Assembly (NCBI GenBank): GCA_021789595.1
Contig: JAJYJJ010000017.1
Span: forward strand, 1 to 47,579
Source: Nitrospirota bacterium
Lineage (GTDB): Bacteria > Nitrospirota > Thermodesulfovibrionia > UBA6902 > JAJYJJ01
DNA: 47,579 nt
Reading direction: 5' to 3'
The position numbers were made by a program, and so were the translations under genes. The notes below the pieces were generated by a model, which saw only the letters and a program-made list of their open reading frames with translations, was not told where the DNA came from and ran no database searches. Shown here piece by piece: positions 16,212 through 25,171 of the stretch (position 1 is its first letter; each line of letters opens with the position of its first letter).

Positions 16212-18444
16212 CTTCCCCGTAGTAATAAGAATGGTAATAGGAGTAAGAACCATATCTGAGGTCTTTATGCGATATATCATTTAAGACAACCCCGAGTATC
16301 CTTGCATTGACCCCATTTAATGTCTTTCTTGCCTGTGCTATAGCATCCTTTGGGGTCTCCCCTGCCTTTACAACCATGATAACCCCATCTGCAAGGGTGC
16401 TGAGTATTACACTGTCAGAAAGGCCGAGGACAGGAGGCGAATCAAAGATGACAAAATTATAAAGGGCAAAGAGGGCATCAATCAGCTCCTTCATCCGTAA
16501 TGAGCCTAAAAGCTCTGACGGGTTTGGTGGAAGCGGGCCTGAGGGTATTACATCGAGCTTCTGGATGGCAGTTGGTTTTATAAGGCCGTCGCCAAACTCT
16601 GCATTGCCTGAGAGGAATGAGGAAAGGCCAACAGAATTATTAAGCCCGAATATCTTATGCAGCCTTGATTTCCTCATATCTGCATCTATCAGAACCCCCT
16701 TGCTGCCTGATTTGACAATGCTCATAGCTGTATTGACGGCTGTGGTGGTCTTGCCCTCGCCCTGCCTTGGGCTTGTAACAAGCATTACCTTGGGAGGCCT
16801 GCCTGCGGATGAAAAGAGGATAAATGTCCCGATGGAGCGGTATGCCTCGGCAATGGCCCCCTTATTGTCAGAATAGGCGACAAGCTCTTTTGATGCCCCT
16901 GCCCCCAGATCATCATAGTGCGGGACCAGCCCGAGGGCAGGCAGATTGACCTTGCGCTCGATGTCATCCGTAGTCTTAACGGTGTTGTCGAGATATTCTG
17001 CAAAGAAAGCAAGACCTATGCCGCCCATAAGACCAACAACTATGGACAGCAATATATTCATAGCCTTTTTTGGCTTATACGGGGTTTTCGGGACCTCTGC
17101 CCTGTCCAGCACCTGGACATTGCTTGCTGTAAGCGTTGCTGACAGCCCTGCCTCTTTAAGCCTCTGCAAAAGGCCGTTATACAGCTCGGTGTTTGTATCC
17201 ACCTCTCTCTTTAATATCTGATACTGGACTATCCTTTGATTGAGGGCAAGGGCCTCCTGCTTCTGTCTGTCGAGTGCGGACCTGAGATAGCTCTCTTTTT
17301 TTACTGCTGCATCATAATCCGCCTTTATGCTTGCAACGATCCTCTTTGACTCCCGGTCTATCCTCGCCTTCAACTGGTTTATCTGTTCCTTCAGCCTTAC
17401 CATCTTCGGGTAATCAGGCTTGAATATCTTGGAGAGCTTTTGATATTCTGTCTCGGCATCTCCATACTCTTTTTTTAGCGACAGGATTAACGAGTTGTTT
17501 AACACTATGGAGCTTGACTGCGGGTCGCCCTTCGCTATCTCCTTGTAAATGGCCTCCTTGGCTATCCTATCCGAGGTTGCCTGGGTCAGTGCAGCGGACA
17601 GGTCTGCAAGCCTCTGGGTTACTATATCCTGCTTATTGTTGCTGTTAGGGCTGTTTTTTTCATTAAAGAAGATAATCTCGTTCTTGGCCGCATATTCATT
17701 GAGCTTTTCCTCTGAGCTTTCCACCTTTGCCTTCATGTCATCGAGCTGTTTTTCAAGCCAGCTCCTTGCCTGCTGGGTTGCGGCAAACTTGCTTTCTATA
17801 TTGAAATCTATATATGACTGTGCAATTGCATTGGCAACCTTTGCAGAGAGCTCTGGATTATGTGTGCTGAAACTCACTCTGACAAGTTGGGATTTCTGTA
17901 TTGGAGATACCTCTGTCCTGTCGAGGAATGCATCTATAAGGGCAGAGCTGACGCCGTCTTCTTGTTTTGGTCTTGCAGTAGAATTTGTGCTGGAGGATGG
18001 AGAGAGTAAAGAGCTGATATTAAAGATGGATGGCTGCGGTGAAAACTCAGGGTTTGTATCAAGCCTCAGGGACTTTATCACCCTCTTTGCAAGGTTTCTG
18101 CTTTTCAGTATCTTATACTGGGTCTCGTAGTAGTCCTCCTGCGGTCTTTCTATATTATAGATATCCTTGAATGTAAGGACATTCGGGTTTTCCCTGTCAA
18201 TCCTTATAATGACCGATGCCTCATACATCGGCCTTGTCATAAATGTGCCGATGGTAACAGTAACGACAACAGCGAGGAAGAATGTTAAAACCGTCCATCT
18301 TCTTTTGAGGATTACCTGGATGTAGTCCCTTAGATGGGGTTCATCCTCTGCTATCTGATATGGCATGGGTGGAGCAACGGGATAATCCCTTGGTCTGTCA
18401 ATCGCCCTCTGCTCATTAATCTCATCCATCAAACCCTCCCGCAA
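16168..18444 (-). CDS. Polysaccharide chain-length / tyrosine autokinase (Wzc-like)
   Basis: A 758-residue inner-membrane polysaccharide co-polymerase fused to a BY-kinase. The Wzz domain starts at about 37 with a first TM helix at about 50-69 (TVLTFFLAVVVTVTIGTFM). Long coiled-coil periplasmic segments (220-420) and a second TM at about 465-485 follow. The cytoplasmic ATPase has Walker A SPRQGEGKTTTA (about 555-566), Walker A' VLIDADMRKSRLH and Walker B FVIFDSPPVLGLSD. The tail YGSYSYYHSYYYGED is the autophosphorylated tyrosine cluster. With Wza it forms the trans-envelope export complex. It lies 6 nt downstream of wza. Confidence 0.95.
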   Translation of the reverse strand: MREGLMDEINEQRAIDRPRDYPVAPPMPYQIAEDEPHLRDYIQVILKRRWTVLTFFLAVVVTVTIGTFMTRPMYEASVIIRIDRENPNVLTFKDIYNIERPQEDYYETQYKILKSRNLAKRVIKSLRLDTNPEFSPQPSIFNISSLLSPSSSTNSTARPKQEDGVSSALIDAFLDRTEVSPIQKSQLVRVSFSTHNPELSAKVANAIAQSYIDFNIESKFAATQQARSWLEKQLDDMKAKVESSEEKLNEYAAKNEIIFFNEKNSPNSNNKQDIVTQRLADLSAALTQATSDRIAKEAIYKEIAKGDPQSSSIVLNNSLILSLKKEYGDAETEYQKLSKIFKPDYPKMVRLKEQINQLKARIDRESKRIVASIKADYDAAVKKESYLRSALDRQKQEALALNQRIVQYQILKREVDTNTELYNGLLQRLKEAGLSATLTASNVQVLDRAEVPKTPYKPKKAMNILLSIVVGLMGGIGLAFFAEYLDNTVKTTDDIERKVNLPALGLVPHYDDLGAGASKELVAYSDNKGAIAEAYRSIGTFILFSSAGRPPKVMLVTSPRQGEGKTTTAVNTAMSIVKSGSKGVLIDADMRKSRLHKIFGLNNSVGLSSFLSGNAEFGDGLIKPTAIQKLDVIPSGPLPPNPSELLGSLRMKELIDALFALYNFVIFDSPPVLGLSDSVILSTLADGVIMVVKAGETPKDAIAQARKTLNGVNARILGVVLNDISHKDLRYGSYSYYHSYYYGEDEKKQKKPERRGRA

Positions 18445-18450
18445 CCCTCC

Positions 18451-19482
18451 TTATAAACCAACGCTGGCTCCTCCAAAGGATATGGCCCCTCTGATTGTCC
18501 TCAGGAAGCCGCTAAAGAAATTCTTGATGCCGTTTGTCGGCACTATTATTATATCATTGTCCTTTACAGGGATGTCAGGGCTCTTGCCATCCACTATAGC
18601 AGGATAATCCACAGGTATTATGTCCCTCTCAGGGTTTCCATTATCCCTGTAAATCCTTATATCGGACTTTGCTGCCACATATTTTAGCCCTTTGGCCATG
18701 GTAATGGCCTGGACAACGGTCATCCTGCCGTGAAGCGGAAATGCCCCTGGACTCTCCACAGCACCATCAACAAAAACAACCCCGCCCTTTGGCACATTGA
18801 TTACATCGCCGGAAAACACAGGGATATTCAGCAGGGTATTGCCCTTCACAAGTAATTCATCCAGGTCAATAACGATAGTCTTTGCCGTCGGGGCATTAGC
18901 GGCTGAGGAATCAGACGGCCGTATCACATAGCATATGGAGCCTGCATCGTCTGTAAGTCCTCCTGCCTTGGACAGCATATCGAGGAGATATTTCTGTCCT
19001 GTTATGGCATAGACCTGAGGGGACTTGACAGCGCCCAGGACAGCTATCCTTTGACTTCTGTATTCCTTTATATACACGCTTACAATTGGTTCCTCAAGAT
19101 ATTTCTCAAGTTTCTTTGTAATCTCCTTTTCAAGTTCTGTTGCCGTAAGCCCCTTTGCCTTTATTGCACCAATAAGCGGCAGGCCTATATATCCCTGCGC
19201 ACTGACCCTGACAGTTCTCCTCAACTCCTCAACCTGGAAGACATCTATATCCAGGAGGTCCTCGGGCCCTATTACATAATCTGCATCCGGCCTGCTATTA
19301 TGTGCCATTGCGCTTTCAAGCATCAGGTCATTCATCTTCTTCGCCTTTGCATCCCTTTTTGCCTCCTTTTCCATCCCCTTTATATGGAGTTCCTGACCTC
19401 CAGCACAGCCATAAAGAAAGACCAGAGAAGAGGCGAATAACAGGATTAACGGAAGGATTATGGCTTTGAGGTCTTTATTCAT
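18451..19482 (-). CDS. Outer-membrane polysaccharide export lipoprotein (Wza-like)
   Basis: A 343-residue export channel subunit. The signal peptide ends in a lipobox LYGC with Cys26. The Poly_export domain begins PDADYVIGPEDLLDIDVFQ, followed by SLBB domains (IAVLGAVKSPQVYAITG at about 150 and VFVDGAVESPGAFPLHG at about 250). The C-terminus SGFLRTIRGAISFGG is amphipathic and may form the outer-membrane helical pore, as in Wza. It lies directly between the FecR protein and the Wzc-like kinase in the same operon. Confidence 0.93.
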   Translation of the reverse strand: MNKDLKAIILPLILLFASSLVFLYGCAGGQELHIKGMEKEAKRDAKAKKMNDLMLESAMAHNSRPDADYVIGPEDLLDIDVFQVEELRRTVRVSAQGYIGLPLIGAIKAKGLTATELEKEITKKLEKYLEEPIVSVYIKEYRSQRIAVLGAVKSPQVYAITGQKYLLDMLSKAGGLTDDAGSICYVIRPSDSSAANAPTAKTIVIDLDELLVKGNTLLNIPVFSGDVINVPKGGVVFVDGAVESPGAFPLHGRMTVVQAITMAKGLKYVAAKSDIRIYRDNGNPERDIIPVDYPAIVDGKSPDIPVKDNDIIIVPTNGIKNFFSGFLRTIRGAISFGGASVGL

Positions 19483-19541
19483 GGTCTTTACGATAGGGCG
19501 GTCTCAATACACCGCCCGGGTCTGCACATGGAAAATAGACA

Positions 19542-20285
19542 CTATGGCGTTGATGGGCTTGCTACGCCTTTTGTCTTGCCTGCCTGGTGTACGGCATAGA
19601 TTCCAAGTCCTATTGCTATAAGGCCGGCCCCGGCAAGGATAAGCCCTTTATAAGATGGGCCTGCTCCGCCTTCTTCTCCGACAGCCTGGACAGGAACTAT
19701 CCTGTAACCTGTTTTAGATGAGGAAACATATACACTTTTCCCTGATGCAAGCATCTGAAGCCTTGAGCCAGATGCATCTTTTACCAATATATTGCCTGTA
19801 ATATTTATAACCTTTGTCCCCTTTCCGTCAAAGATTACCACTCCCCGTGTGCTTACAGTAGAATCAGAGGCAATCCTCTGGAACTCCTCATTAGGCACGG
19901 AGACCTCTACTATAGTTGTAGGTGTTGTTACGGCAAGTGATGCGCCATATAAGACACTAAAGCCAACACTCCCCTTTGTAAGGTTTATGGTATAGCTGCC
20001 CTTGAGGCCGGCCACAGCAATCTCTGTATTATTCCCGACCTCAACCCTTGAGCCGTCCTTAAATGCAATAGATGCCTTGCCGTTAGCAGTCCTTAGATTG
20101 GATTCAGGTATAATCGGGTAAACCCTGTCCTTTATATCCACCCATTTATTGCCTATGGTCTTCACCTCAGCCTTTCCTGAACCAAAGACATCACCGAGGA
20201 CACCCTGATTTATCTCTGTGGAAAAGACAGACTGGCATGTGAATAGCACAAATGCAAAAACCATAAATATAGATATACCTCTCAT
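19542..20285 (-). CDS. FecR-domain protein, first gene of the exopolysaccharide operon
   Basis: A 247-residue exported protein. The signal peptide is MRGISIFMVFAFVLFTCQSVFS. A FecR domain covers about 30-150 (VYPIIPESNLRTANGKASIAF, then GSRVEVGNNTEIAV). A C-terminal hydrophobic helix (GLILAGAGLIAIGLGIYAVH) before a basic tail suggests membrane anchoring. Proteins of this kind accompany polysaccharide gene clusters, but their job is not defined. A strong AGGAGGAGAGGG ribosome-binding site precedes the ATG, so this start is firm. The divergent gspC lies 184 nt away; no good -10/-35 pair was seen for this gene. Confidence 0.8.
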   Translation of the reverse strand: MRGISIFMVFAFVLFTCQSVFSTEINQGVLGDVFGSGKAEVKTIGNKWVDIKDRVYPIIPESNLRTANGKASIAFKDGSRVEVGNNTEIAVAGLKGSYTINLTKGSVGFSVLYGASLAVTTPTTIVEVSVPNEEFQRIASDSTVSTRGVVIFDGKGTKVINITGNILVKDASGSRLQMLASGKSVYVSSSKTGYRIVPVQAVGEEGGAGPSYKGLILAGAGLIAIGLGIYAVHQAGKTKGVASPSTP

Positions 20286-20435
20286 CCCTCTCCTCCTTTT
20301 ACTGTTTACAGCTTATAATTCGTTCGTATGCAAATTACTATCCACCCACTATAGACTACATTCTTAGCACCTTTAGAGAGAAAAGTCAAGTCCAGCCCAG
20401 AACTTGGCCATGGATGACCCGATTGCTACGCCTTC

Positions 20436-20464
20436 TTGACATTAGATATGCAATTGTTTAAATT
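20436..20464 (+). promoter_or_regulatory. Promoter of gspC, predicted leaderless
   Basis: Perfect TTGACA (20436-20441), 17-nt spacer, TAAATT (20459-20464), then ATG 5 nt later at 20470. No Shine-Dalgarno is present between box and start. Confidence 0.65.
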
Positions 20465-20469
20465 ACCAT

Positions 20470-21327
20470 ATGCAAAAAAGGCTCTATCTTGTTAATGCCA
20501 TCTTCATTGGCCTGATATTTGTCTCTGCGTTGATTCTGACGCGGGACATCATTGCCATGTCTGAACCGAAGAATGTTACATCCGAGAAGGCAGCCAAGAG
20601 CCAGACGGCCCCGCATACAACGAAGATACTTTTGTCCTATGATGCGATACTATCCAGGAACCCATTCGGCCCACCGGCAGGGAAACTAACCCAGATAGAG
20701 GGCACATCAGGAGGCGGGCAAAAGACTCCTGTAGAGGGCGAATTGTCATTGATAGGGACATCGGTTGGCCCAAGGCAGTACAGCTATGCTATATTTGAAA
20801 ACAAAAATGGTGAGCAGGAGGTCTTTAACCTCGGTGATGCAGTCTATAATTATGGCATCCTGAGTTCAATTAAGACAGAAAAAGTAGAGCTTACTCAAGG
20901 GGGCAAGAAGATAGAGATACCAATGGCTGATTCAACAGCAAAAGAAGTGAAGGCCAAGGGGGAGAGCAAGGCATCTCCGATGGCAGGCTTTGCCAGGAGA
21001 TTCGGGGAGCATGGTTATGTTGTTGACCAGAAAAAGGTCCTTCAATCCCTGGAAAATCCCCAGCAGATACTGACAGACGCAAGACTCTTGCCGAACATCA
21101 AGGAAGGCAAACAGGAGGGCTTTACCCTTCAGGAGGTTAAACCAGGAGGCATATACGACAGCCTTGGCCTCAAGAATGGCGATGTGCTTTTGCGGATAAA
21201 TGAGCTTGATATCTCAAGCCCTGAAAAGGCCATGCAGGCACTCGCTGCCCTTAAGGGTATGGATAATGTTAAGCTTGATATAACAAGGGATGGAAAAAGG
21301 ATAACCTATACATATCAGATAAGGTAG
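20470..21327 (+). CDS. gspC: Type II secretion inner-membrane linker protein GspC
   Basis: A 285-residue bitopic membrane protein that joins the inner-membrane platform of the type II secretion system to the secretin. A TM helix is at about 7-26 (LVNAIFIGLIFVSALILT). The homology region spans about 55-145 (SYDAILSRNPFGPP, then LSLIGTSVGPRQYSYAIFEN). A PDZ domain spans about 195-285 (GFTLQEVKPGGIYDSLGLK, then NGDVLLRINELDISS). gspD follows after 2 nt. No other gsp genes are in the window, so the remaining apparatus must be elsewhere. Transcription is likely from the promoter directly abutting the start. Confidence 0.88.
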   Translation: MQKRLYLVNAIFIGLIFVSALILTRDIIAMSEPKNVTSEKAAKSQTAPHTTKILLSYDAILSRNPFGPPAGKLTQIEGTSGGGQKTPVEGELSLIGTSVGPRQYSYAIFENKNGEQEVFNLGDAVYNYGILSSIKTEKVELTQGGKKIEIPMADSTAKEVKAKGESKASPMAGFARRFGEHGYVVDQKKVLQSLENPQQILTDARLLPNIKEGKQEGFTLQEVKPGGIYDSLGLKNGDVLLRINELDISSPEKAMQALAALKGMDNVKLDITRDGKRITYTYQIR

Positions 21328-21329
21328 TT

Positions 21330-23561
21330 ATGAAGAAAGGAGCAGCCTTGAAAAAGAAGATTTTATCGCTATTTTTATGCATCGTCTTTGCAGCCTCTTT
21401 TGCCTATGCAGAAGAGTCACCTCAGAAGCAGGAGAAAAAAGAGCCACAAAAGCAAGCCACGGAGATTAAAAAGGCTGACAGGGTTACCTTCAACTTTGTG
21501 GATGTGGATATCTCAACAGTTGTCAAGTTTATAAGCGAGATAACAGGGAAGAACTTTATATACGATGATAAGGTGAAGGGCAAGGTAACAATTATTGCCC
21601 CTTCAAAGTTGAACATAAATGACGCCTTTAATCTCTTTACCTCTGTCCTTGAACTCAAGGGCTTTGCTGTAATTCCATCAGGTACCTATGCCTATAAGAT
21701 TATGCCGCTTTCTGCGGCCAAACAGGAAGGGACAGTTATAATAAAAGAAGGCAAAACGCCTATAAGCGATACCTATATTATAAGACTTATCCCCCTTAAG
21801 CATATCTCATCGCAGGATGCAGTGAGTTTTCTGCAGCCATTGATAAGCAAGGACGGGCACATATCTGCCTTTGGCCCAAACAATCTCCTGCTTGTAGTTG
21901 ATTCTGCCCTGAACATTGATAAGGTGATGTCAATACTTGAGAGTATAGATAGACCAAAGGTTGAACCTGAGATTGTATTTCTTAAGTACGCCAATGCAGA
22001 TGCTGTAGCAAAGACATTGAAAGAGGCCTTAGGCAAAGGGAGGATCTCCCCATTTCAGCGGGCTATACCAGGGATACCTGGCGCTGGTGCCGGTGCAACT
22101 ACTGTATCAGAGGAAGCGGATATTGTTGCTGACAACCGCCTTAATGCCGTGGTCTTACTTGGCAATAAGGAGGAAAAAGAGTCCATGAAGAGATTGATTG
22201 CCCTCCTCGATGTTCCCACGCCAGAGACTACAGGCAAGATAAATGTATATTTTCTTGAAAATGCAGATGCCACAGAGTTGAGCAAGGTGCTTGAGGGTAT
22301 TGTGAAGGGGACAGCAGGCAGGGCAGGAGTACCTGGCCAGCCAGGTACTCCTGTGAGTCCCTTTGAGGCAGGAGGCAATATTTTAATTACGCCTGATAAG
22401 GCCACAAACTCACTCGTAATAGTTGCATCGCCATCTGATTACCAGAGTCTTGCACAGGTTATAAAACAGCTTGATAAGAGGAGAAGGCAGGTTTTTGTAG
22501 AGGCCATGATTGCCGAGGTCTCACTTGCTAAGATACAGGAGATTGGAGCAAAGTGGCGGGCTATGGGGACATCAGGTGGAATGCCTGCTATCATAGGAGG
22601 CGTTGGAACGATAGATTCCAATGCAATCCAGTCCATCATCTCTGGCCTGAGCGGCCTTACACTTGGAGGGCTTGCACACTACCTTACTATCCCTGTGACA
22701 ACTACTGACTCAAGCGGCAATGTCACAACCACTAATCTTAGCGTCCCTGGTTTTGCCGCCCTCTTTAGCCTGAGTCAATTCAAGGATGCTATAAATGTTC
22801 TTTCCAATCCCCAGATCCTTACCTCAGATAATAAAGAGGCGGAGATTGTGGTTGGTGAGAATGTCCCATTTATCTCGATGCGTCAGGCACAGGGGGCAGT
22901 ACCAGGAGGTGTTTTCAATACCATTGAACGGAAGGATGTTGGTATAACCCTTAAACTTACCCCTCAGATAACAGAGGGCGATTATGTGAAACTCGATGTG
23001 TATGAGGAAATATCATCCCTGCTCAGCGGGCAAAGCCCGGATGTCCTTACTCAGGTTGGACCGACAACGACAAAGCGTTCTGCAAAGACCTCTATTGTTG
23101 TAAAAAACAACCAGACCATAGTTATAGGAGGACTGATGCAGGACAAGGATGAAACCACAGTCAGCAAGGTCCCTATACTCGGCGATATCCCGCTGCTTGG
23201 TGCAGTCTTTAAATACAAGCATACTGAAAAGACAAAGACGAACCTCCTTATCTTCCTTACGCCAAAGATTGTAAAGGATGCATCCGAGATTGGCAGGATA
23301 ACAGAGGATAAGAAAAAGGAGTTTGGAAAGGCAGGGAATAGGTATATCGAAGACGAATTGATAATAAGGTTTAAGCCAGGAACACCCAAAGAAAAGGTAG
23401 ATGAGATTATAAAGGCTAAAGAGGCTACAGTTATAGCTGTAATAGACAAAGACACCTACCAGATAAGGCTGAAGAAGGGACAAAAGGTAGAGAAGGCTGT
23501 AAAGGAATTCTCTCTGCCTGAGGTTGAATTAGCAGAGCCAAACTATGTAGTGGTCAAATAA
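21330..23561 (+). CDS. gspD: Type II secretion secretin GspD with C-terminal propeptide-like extension
   Basis: A 743-residue outer-membrane secretin. After a signal peptide (about 1-27) the N0 domain starts VTFNFVDVDISTVVKFI. N1-N3 repeats run to about 380 (DPV motifs such as VVIASPSDYQSLAQVIKQLD). The secretin core spans about 390-650, with VGENVPFISMRQ, VGITLKLTPQI, VVIGGLMQDKDE and VPILGDIPLLGAVFK. An unusual tail of about 70 residues follows (ELIIRFKPGTPKEKVDEII ... FSLPEVELAEPNYVVVK). It has the pattern of subtilase/fervidolysin-type propeptides and not of the usual S-domain. It pairs with gspC. Confidence 0.93.
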   Translation: MKKGAALKKKILSLFLCIVFAASFAYAEESPQKQEKKEPQKQATEIKKADRVTFNFVDVDISTVVKFISEITGKNFIYDDKVKGKVTIIAPSKLNINDAFNLFTSVLELKGFAVIPSGTYAYKIMPLSAAKQEGTVIIKEGKTPISDTYIIRLIPLKHISSQDAVSFLQPLISKDGHISAFGPNNLLLVVDSALNIDKVMSILESIDRPKVEPEIVFLKYANADAVAKTLKEALGKGRISPFQRAIPGIPGAGAGATTVSEEADIVADNRLNAVVLLGNKEEKESMKRLIALLDVPTPETTGKINVYFLENADATELSKVLEGIVKGTAGRAGVPGQPGTPVSPFEAGGNILITPDKATNSLVIVASPSDYQSLAQVIKQLDKRRRQVFVEAMIAEVSLAKIQEIGAKWRAMGTSGGMPAIIGGVGTIDSNAIQSIISGLSGLTLGGLAHYLTIPVTTTDSSGNVTTTNLSVPGFAALFSLSQFKDAINVLSNPQILTSDNKEAEIVVGENVPFISMRQAQGAVPGGVFNTIERKDVGITLKLTPQITEGDYVKLDVYEEISSLLSGQSPDVLTQVGPTTTKRSAKTSIVVKNNQTIVIGGLMQDKDETTVSKVPILGDIPLLGAVFKYKHTEKTKTNLLIFLTPKIVKDASEIGRITEDKKKEFGKAGNRYIEDELIIRFKPGTPKEKVDEIIKAKEATVIAVIDKDTYQIRLKKGQKVEKAVKEFSLPEVELAEPNYVVVK

Positions 23562-23574
23562 GGCTGCTGCTGAA

Positions 23575-24087
23575 ATGGACATATCACATCAGGAGTACCT
23601 CGAGATAATAAACGACAACGGCGATGTGATTGGCATTGCCCCAAGGACAGAGATTCACGGGGACCCCTCGCTTATTCACAGGGCAGTGCATATCCTTATA
23701 TTTAACCAGAGGGGTGAGCTGCTGCTTCAGAAACGTTCAATGAGCAAAGACCTGAGGCCTGGCATGTGGGACACCTCTGTTGGCGGACATCTTTTGCCCG
23801 GCGAGTCTCCCGATGATGGAGCGATGAGGGAGATGGATGAGGAGCTTGGTATAAGACTGTGTGAACTCACCTTCCTTTATACATACATACATTCAAATGA
23901 TGTGGAAACAGAGATGGTTACTACCTTCAGATGTATCTATGAGGGCAAGATATTTCCTGACCTTGATGAGATTGATGAGGTCAGATTCTGGGGTATTGAT
24001 GAGATAACCGATAACCTTGACAAGGGTGTCTTCACACCTAACTTTGAGGATGAATTTTTGACATATACAGAATGGATAACCTCGTAA
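23575..24087 (+). CDS. Nudix hydrolase (YfcD/IPP-isomerase-like)
   Basis: A 170-residue Nudix-fold pyrophosphatase. The Nudix box at about 62-84 reads GHLLPGESPDDGAMREMDEE LGI with the catalytic RE and EE pair intact. The N-terminus YLEIINDNGDVIGIAPRTEIH and RAVHILIFNQRGELLLQKRS match the YfcD/isopentenyl-diphosphate isomerase-like subgroup. Substrate is not predictable; isoprenyl diphosphate isomerase activity is possible, and ispE elsewhere in the window belongs to the same isoprenoid supply. It follows gspD by 13 nt, possibly cotranscribed. Confidence 0.85.
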   Translation: MDISHQEYLEIINDNGDVIGIAPRTEIHGDPSLIHRAVHILIFNQRGELLLQKRSMSKDLRPGMWDTSVGGHLLPGESPDDGAMREMDEELGIRLCELTFLYTYIHSNDVETEMVTTFRCIYEGKIFPDLDEIDEVRFWGIDEITDNLDKGVFTPNFEDEFLTYTEWITS

Positions 24088-24248
24088 GGTAAGATCGAAA
24101 AACCCTTACCATATCAAAGCGACCTTCAAGATTCCTTCATAATTTTCTATTATCCTATTACTACCGCTGTAAAAAACCATTTATAGCAAGGGGGCAATGT
24201 GATAGAATCATAATGAGTGGAAGTTCCGGAATCCAGAAAGGAGGAGTA

Positions 24249-24638
24249 ATGAGGAGATTTATCATTTTTGTTATGTTGCTGGCATCTGTCTTTTCTTTCT
24301 CAACAAATGTCATGGCCGTAAAGAAAGTAAAGACAGACCAATCCCTGCGCCGCGGTGAAACAAGGACAACCCTTGACCCAAAATTATTCAGCAACCCCAG
24401 GGTAAGGCGGGCATATCAGGTTGCAAAGGATATCCCAGCGGTTCTGGATAGCATATATTGTTATTGCCAGTGTGAACAGGGATTCGGACATAAGAGTCTT
24501 CTGAGTTGTTATGTTGATAATCACGCCTCACAGTGAGACATATGCCTTGGGGAGGCCCTGCGGGCCTCCGAGCTTTATAAGAAGGGTTATCCTGTAAAGA
24601 GGATAAAGGAGATTGTGGAGAAGGAATTCAAGAGATGA
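24249..24638 (+). CDS. CYCXC-family selenoprotein (UGA at codon 96 read as Sec)
   Basis: An exported 129-residue thiol/selenol protein. The start at 24249 (MRRFIIFVMLLASVFSF, a signal peptide) follows GGAGGAG. The motif YCYCQCEQGFGHKSLLSC and VDNHASQ match the CYCXC/PCYCGC family, whose members have Cys or Sec after HA.. . Here TGA (24534-24536) occupies that site and the same frame continues as DICLGEALRASELYKKGYP to a second TGA at 24636. That second TGA overlaps the ATG of the tlpA-like gene (ATGA), as expected for a coupled operon. A hairpin 15 nt after the UGA is a candidate SECIS. Redox function in the envelope is inferred; the selenium machinery is not in the window. Confidence 0.85.
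24537..24572 (+). promoter_or_regulatory. Candidate bacterial SECIS element
   Basis: Directly 3' of the in-frame UGA, GGAGGCCC (24551-24558) pairs perfectly with GGGCCTCC (24562-24569) around a TGC loop. The loop lies about 23 nt after the UGA, inside the range known for bacterial SECIS, and contains a G. No T-run follows, so it does not look like a terminator. Confidence 0.75.
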
Positions 24639-25153
24639 GGCTCAAGGCTGTTATCCTTGCTGTTGTTATCATAATCGCAATGATCGTCCTTTCCCTTATG
24701 TTGCCGAAAGAGGAGGGACATAAGATTGCGGCGGTTGTCGGCCTTGAGGCGCCTGATTTCCAATTGAAGGACACCAATGGCAATGTGTGGAAATTATCCA
24801 ATCTAAAAGGGAGGGTTGTGTTTGTAAACTTTTGGGCATCGTGGTGCGCCCCGTGCAGGGAGGAGATGCCTTATATGGAGAGCCTCTATAAGAAGATGCA
24901 GGGCAGGCCCTTTCAGATGCTGGCTATCCTCTACAAAGACGACCCTGCTACAGCTATGTCATATATGAAAAGGAATGGCCTTGACTTTCCTGTTCTCCTT
25001 GACCCTGACGGGAAGACCGCAAAGGAATACGGCATAACAGGTGTGCCGGAGACTTACCTTGTTGATAAGACATCAATCCTCAGAAAGAAGTTTGTTGGGC
25101 CAGAGCCGTGGGACAGCCCTGAGGCGCTGGCACTGATAGGAGAGATGCTATAA
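24635..25153 (+). CDS. TlpA/ResA-like membrane-anchored thioredoxin
   Basis: A 172-residue thiol-disulfide oxidoreductase. The N-terminal signal anchor (LKAVILAVVIIIAMIVLSLML) is followed by an AhpC/TSA-Redoxin fold: VGLEAPDFQLKDTNGN, VFVNFWASWCAPCREEMP with the CAPC active site at about 72-75, the cis-Pro region GITGVPETYLVDK, and FVGPEPWDSPEA. It starts inside the stop codon of the selenoprotein gene, so the two are almost certainly cotranscribed and may act together in envelope thiol chemistry such as cytochrome c or cofactor maturation. Confidence 0.92.
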   Translation: MRLKAVILAVVIIIAMIVLSLMLPKEEGHKIAAVVGLEAPDFQLKDTNGNVWKLSNLKGRVVFVNFWASWCAPCREEMPYMESLYKKMQGRPFQMLAILYKDDPATAMSYMKRNGLDFPVLLDPDGKTAKEYGITGVPETYLVDKTSILRKKFVGPEPWDSPEALALIGEML

Positions 25154-25171
25154 TCTTACGGAGGATGCAAT

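Noticed and set aside
17549-18130. 193-codon open frame on the + strand
   Set aside because: Antisense to the Wzc-like kinase; composition is that of a complement of a coding strand.
24088-24112. GGTAAG...CTTACC hairpin after the Nudix gene as a terminator
   Set aside because: Only a 6-bp stem with an 11-nt loop and no T-run.
24213-24536. Reading the gene as a 107-residue protein starting at 24213 and ending at TGA 24534
   Set aside because: The strong ribosome-binding site and signal peptide fix the start at 24249. Family-consistent sequence and the ATGA overlap show the frame goes on to 24638.
24551-24569. The GGAGGCCC/GGGCCTCC hairpin as a rho-independent terminator
   Set aside because: No T-run follows, it lies within an open frame, and the next gene is translationally coupled.
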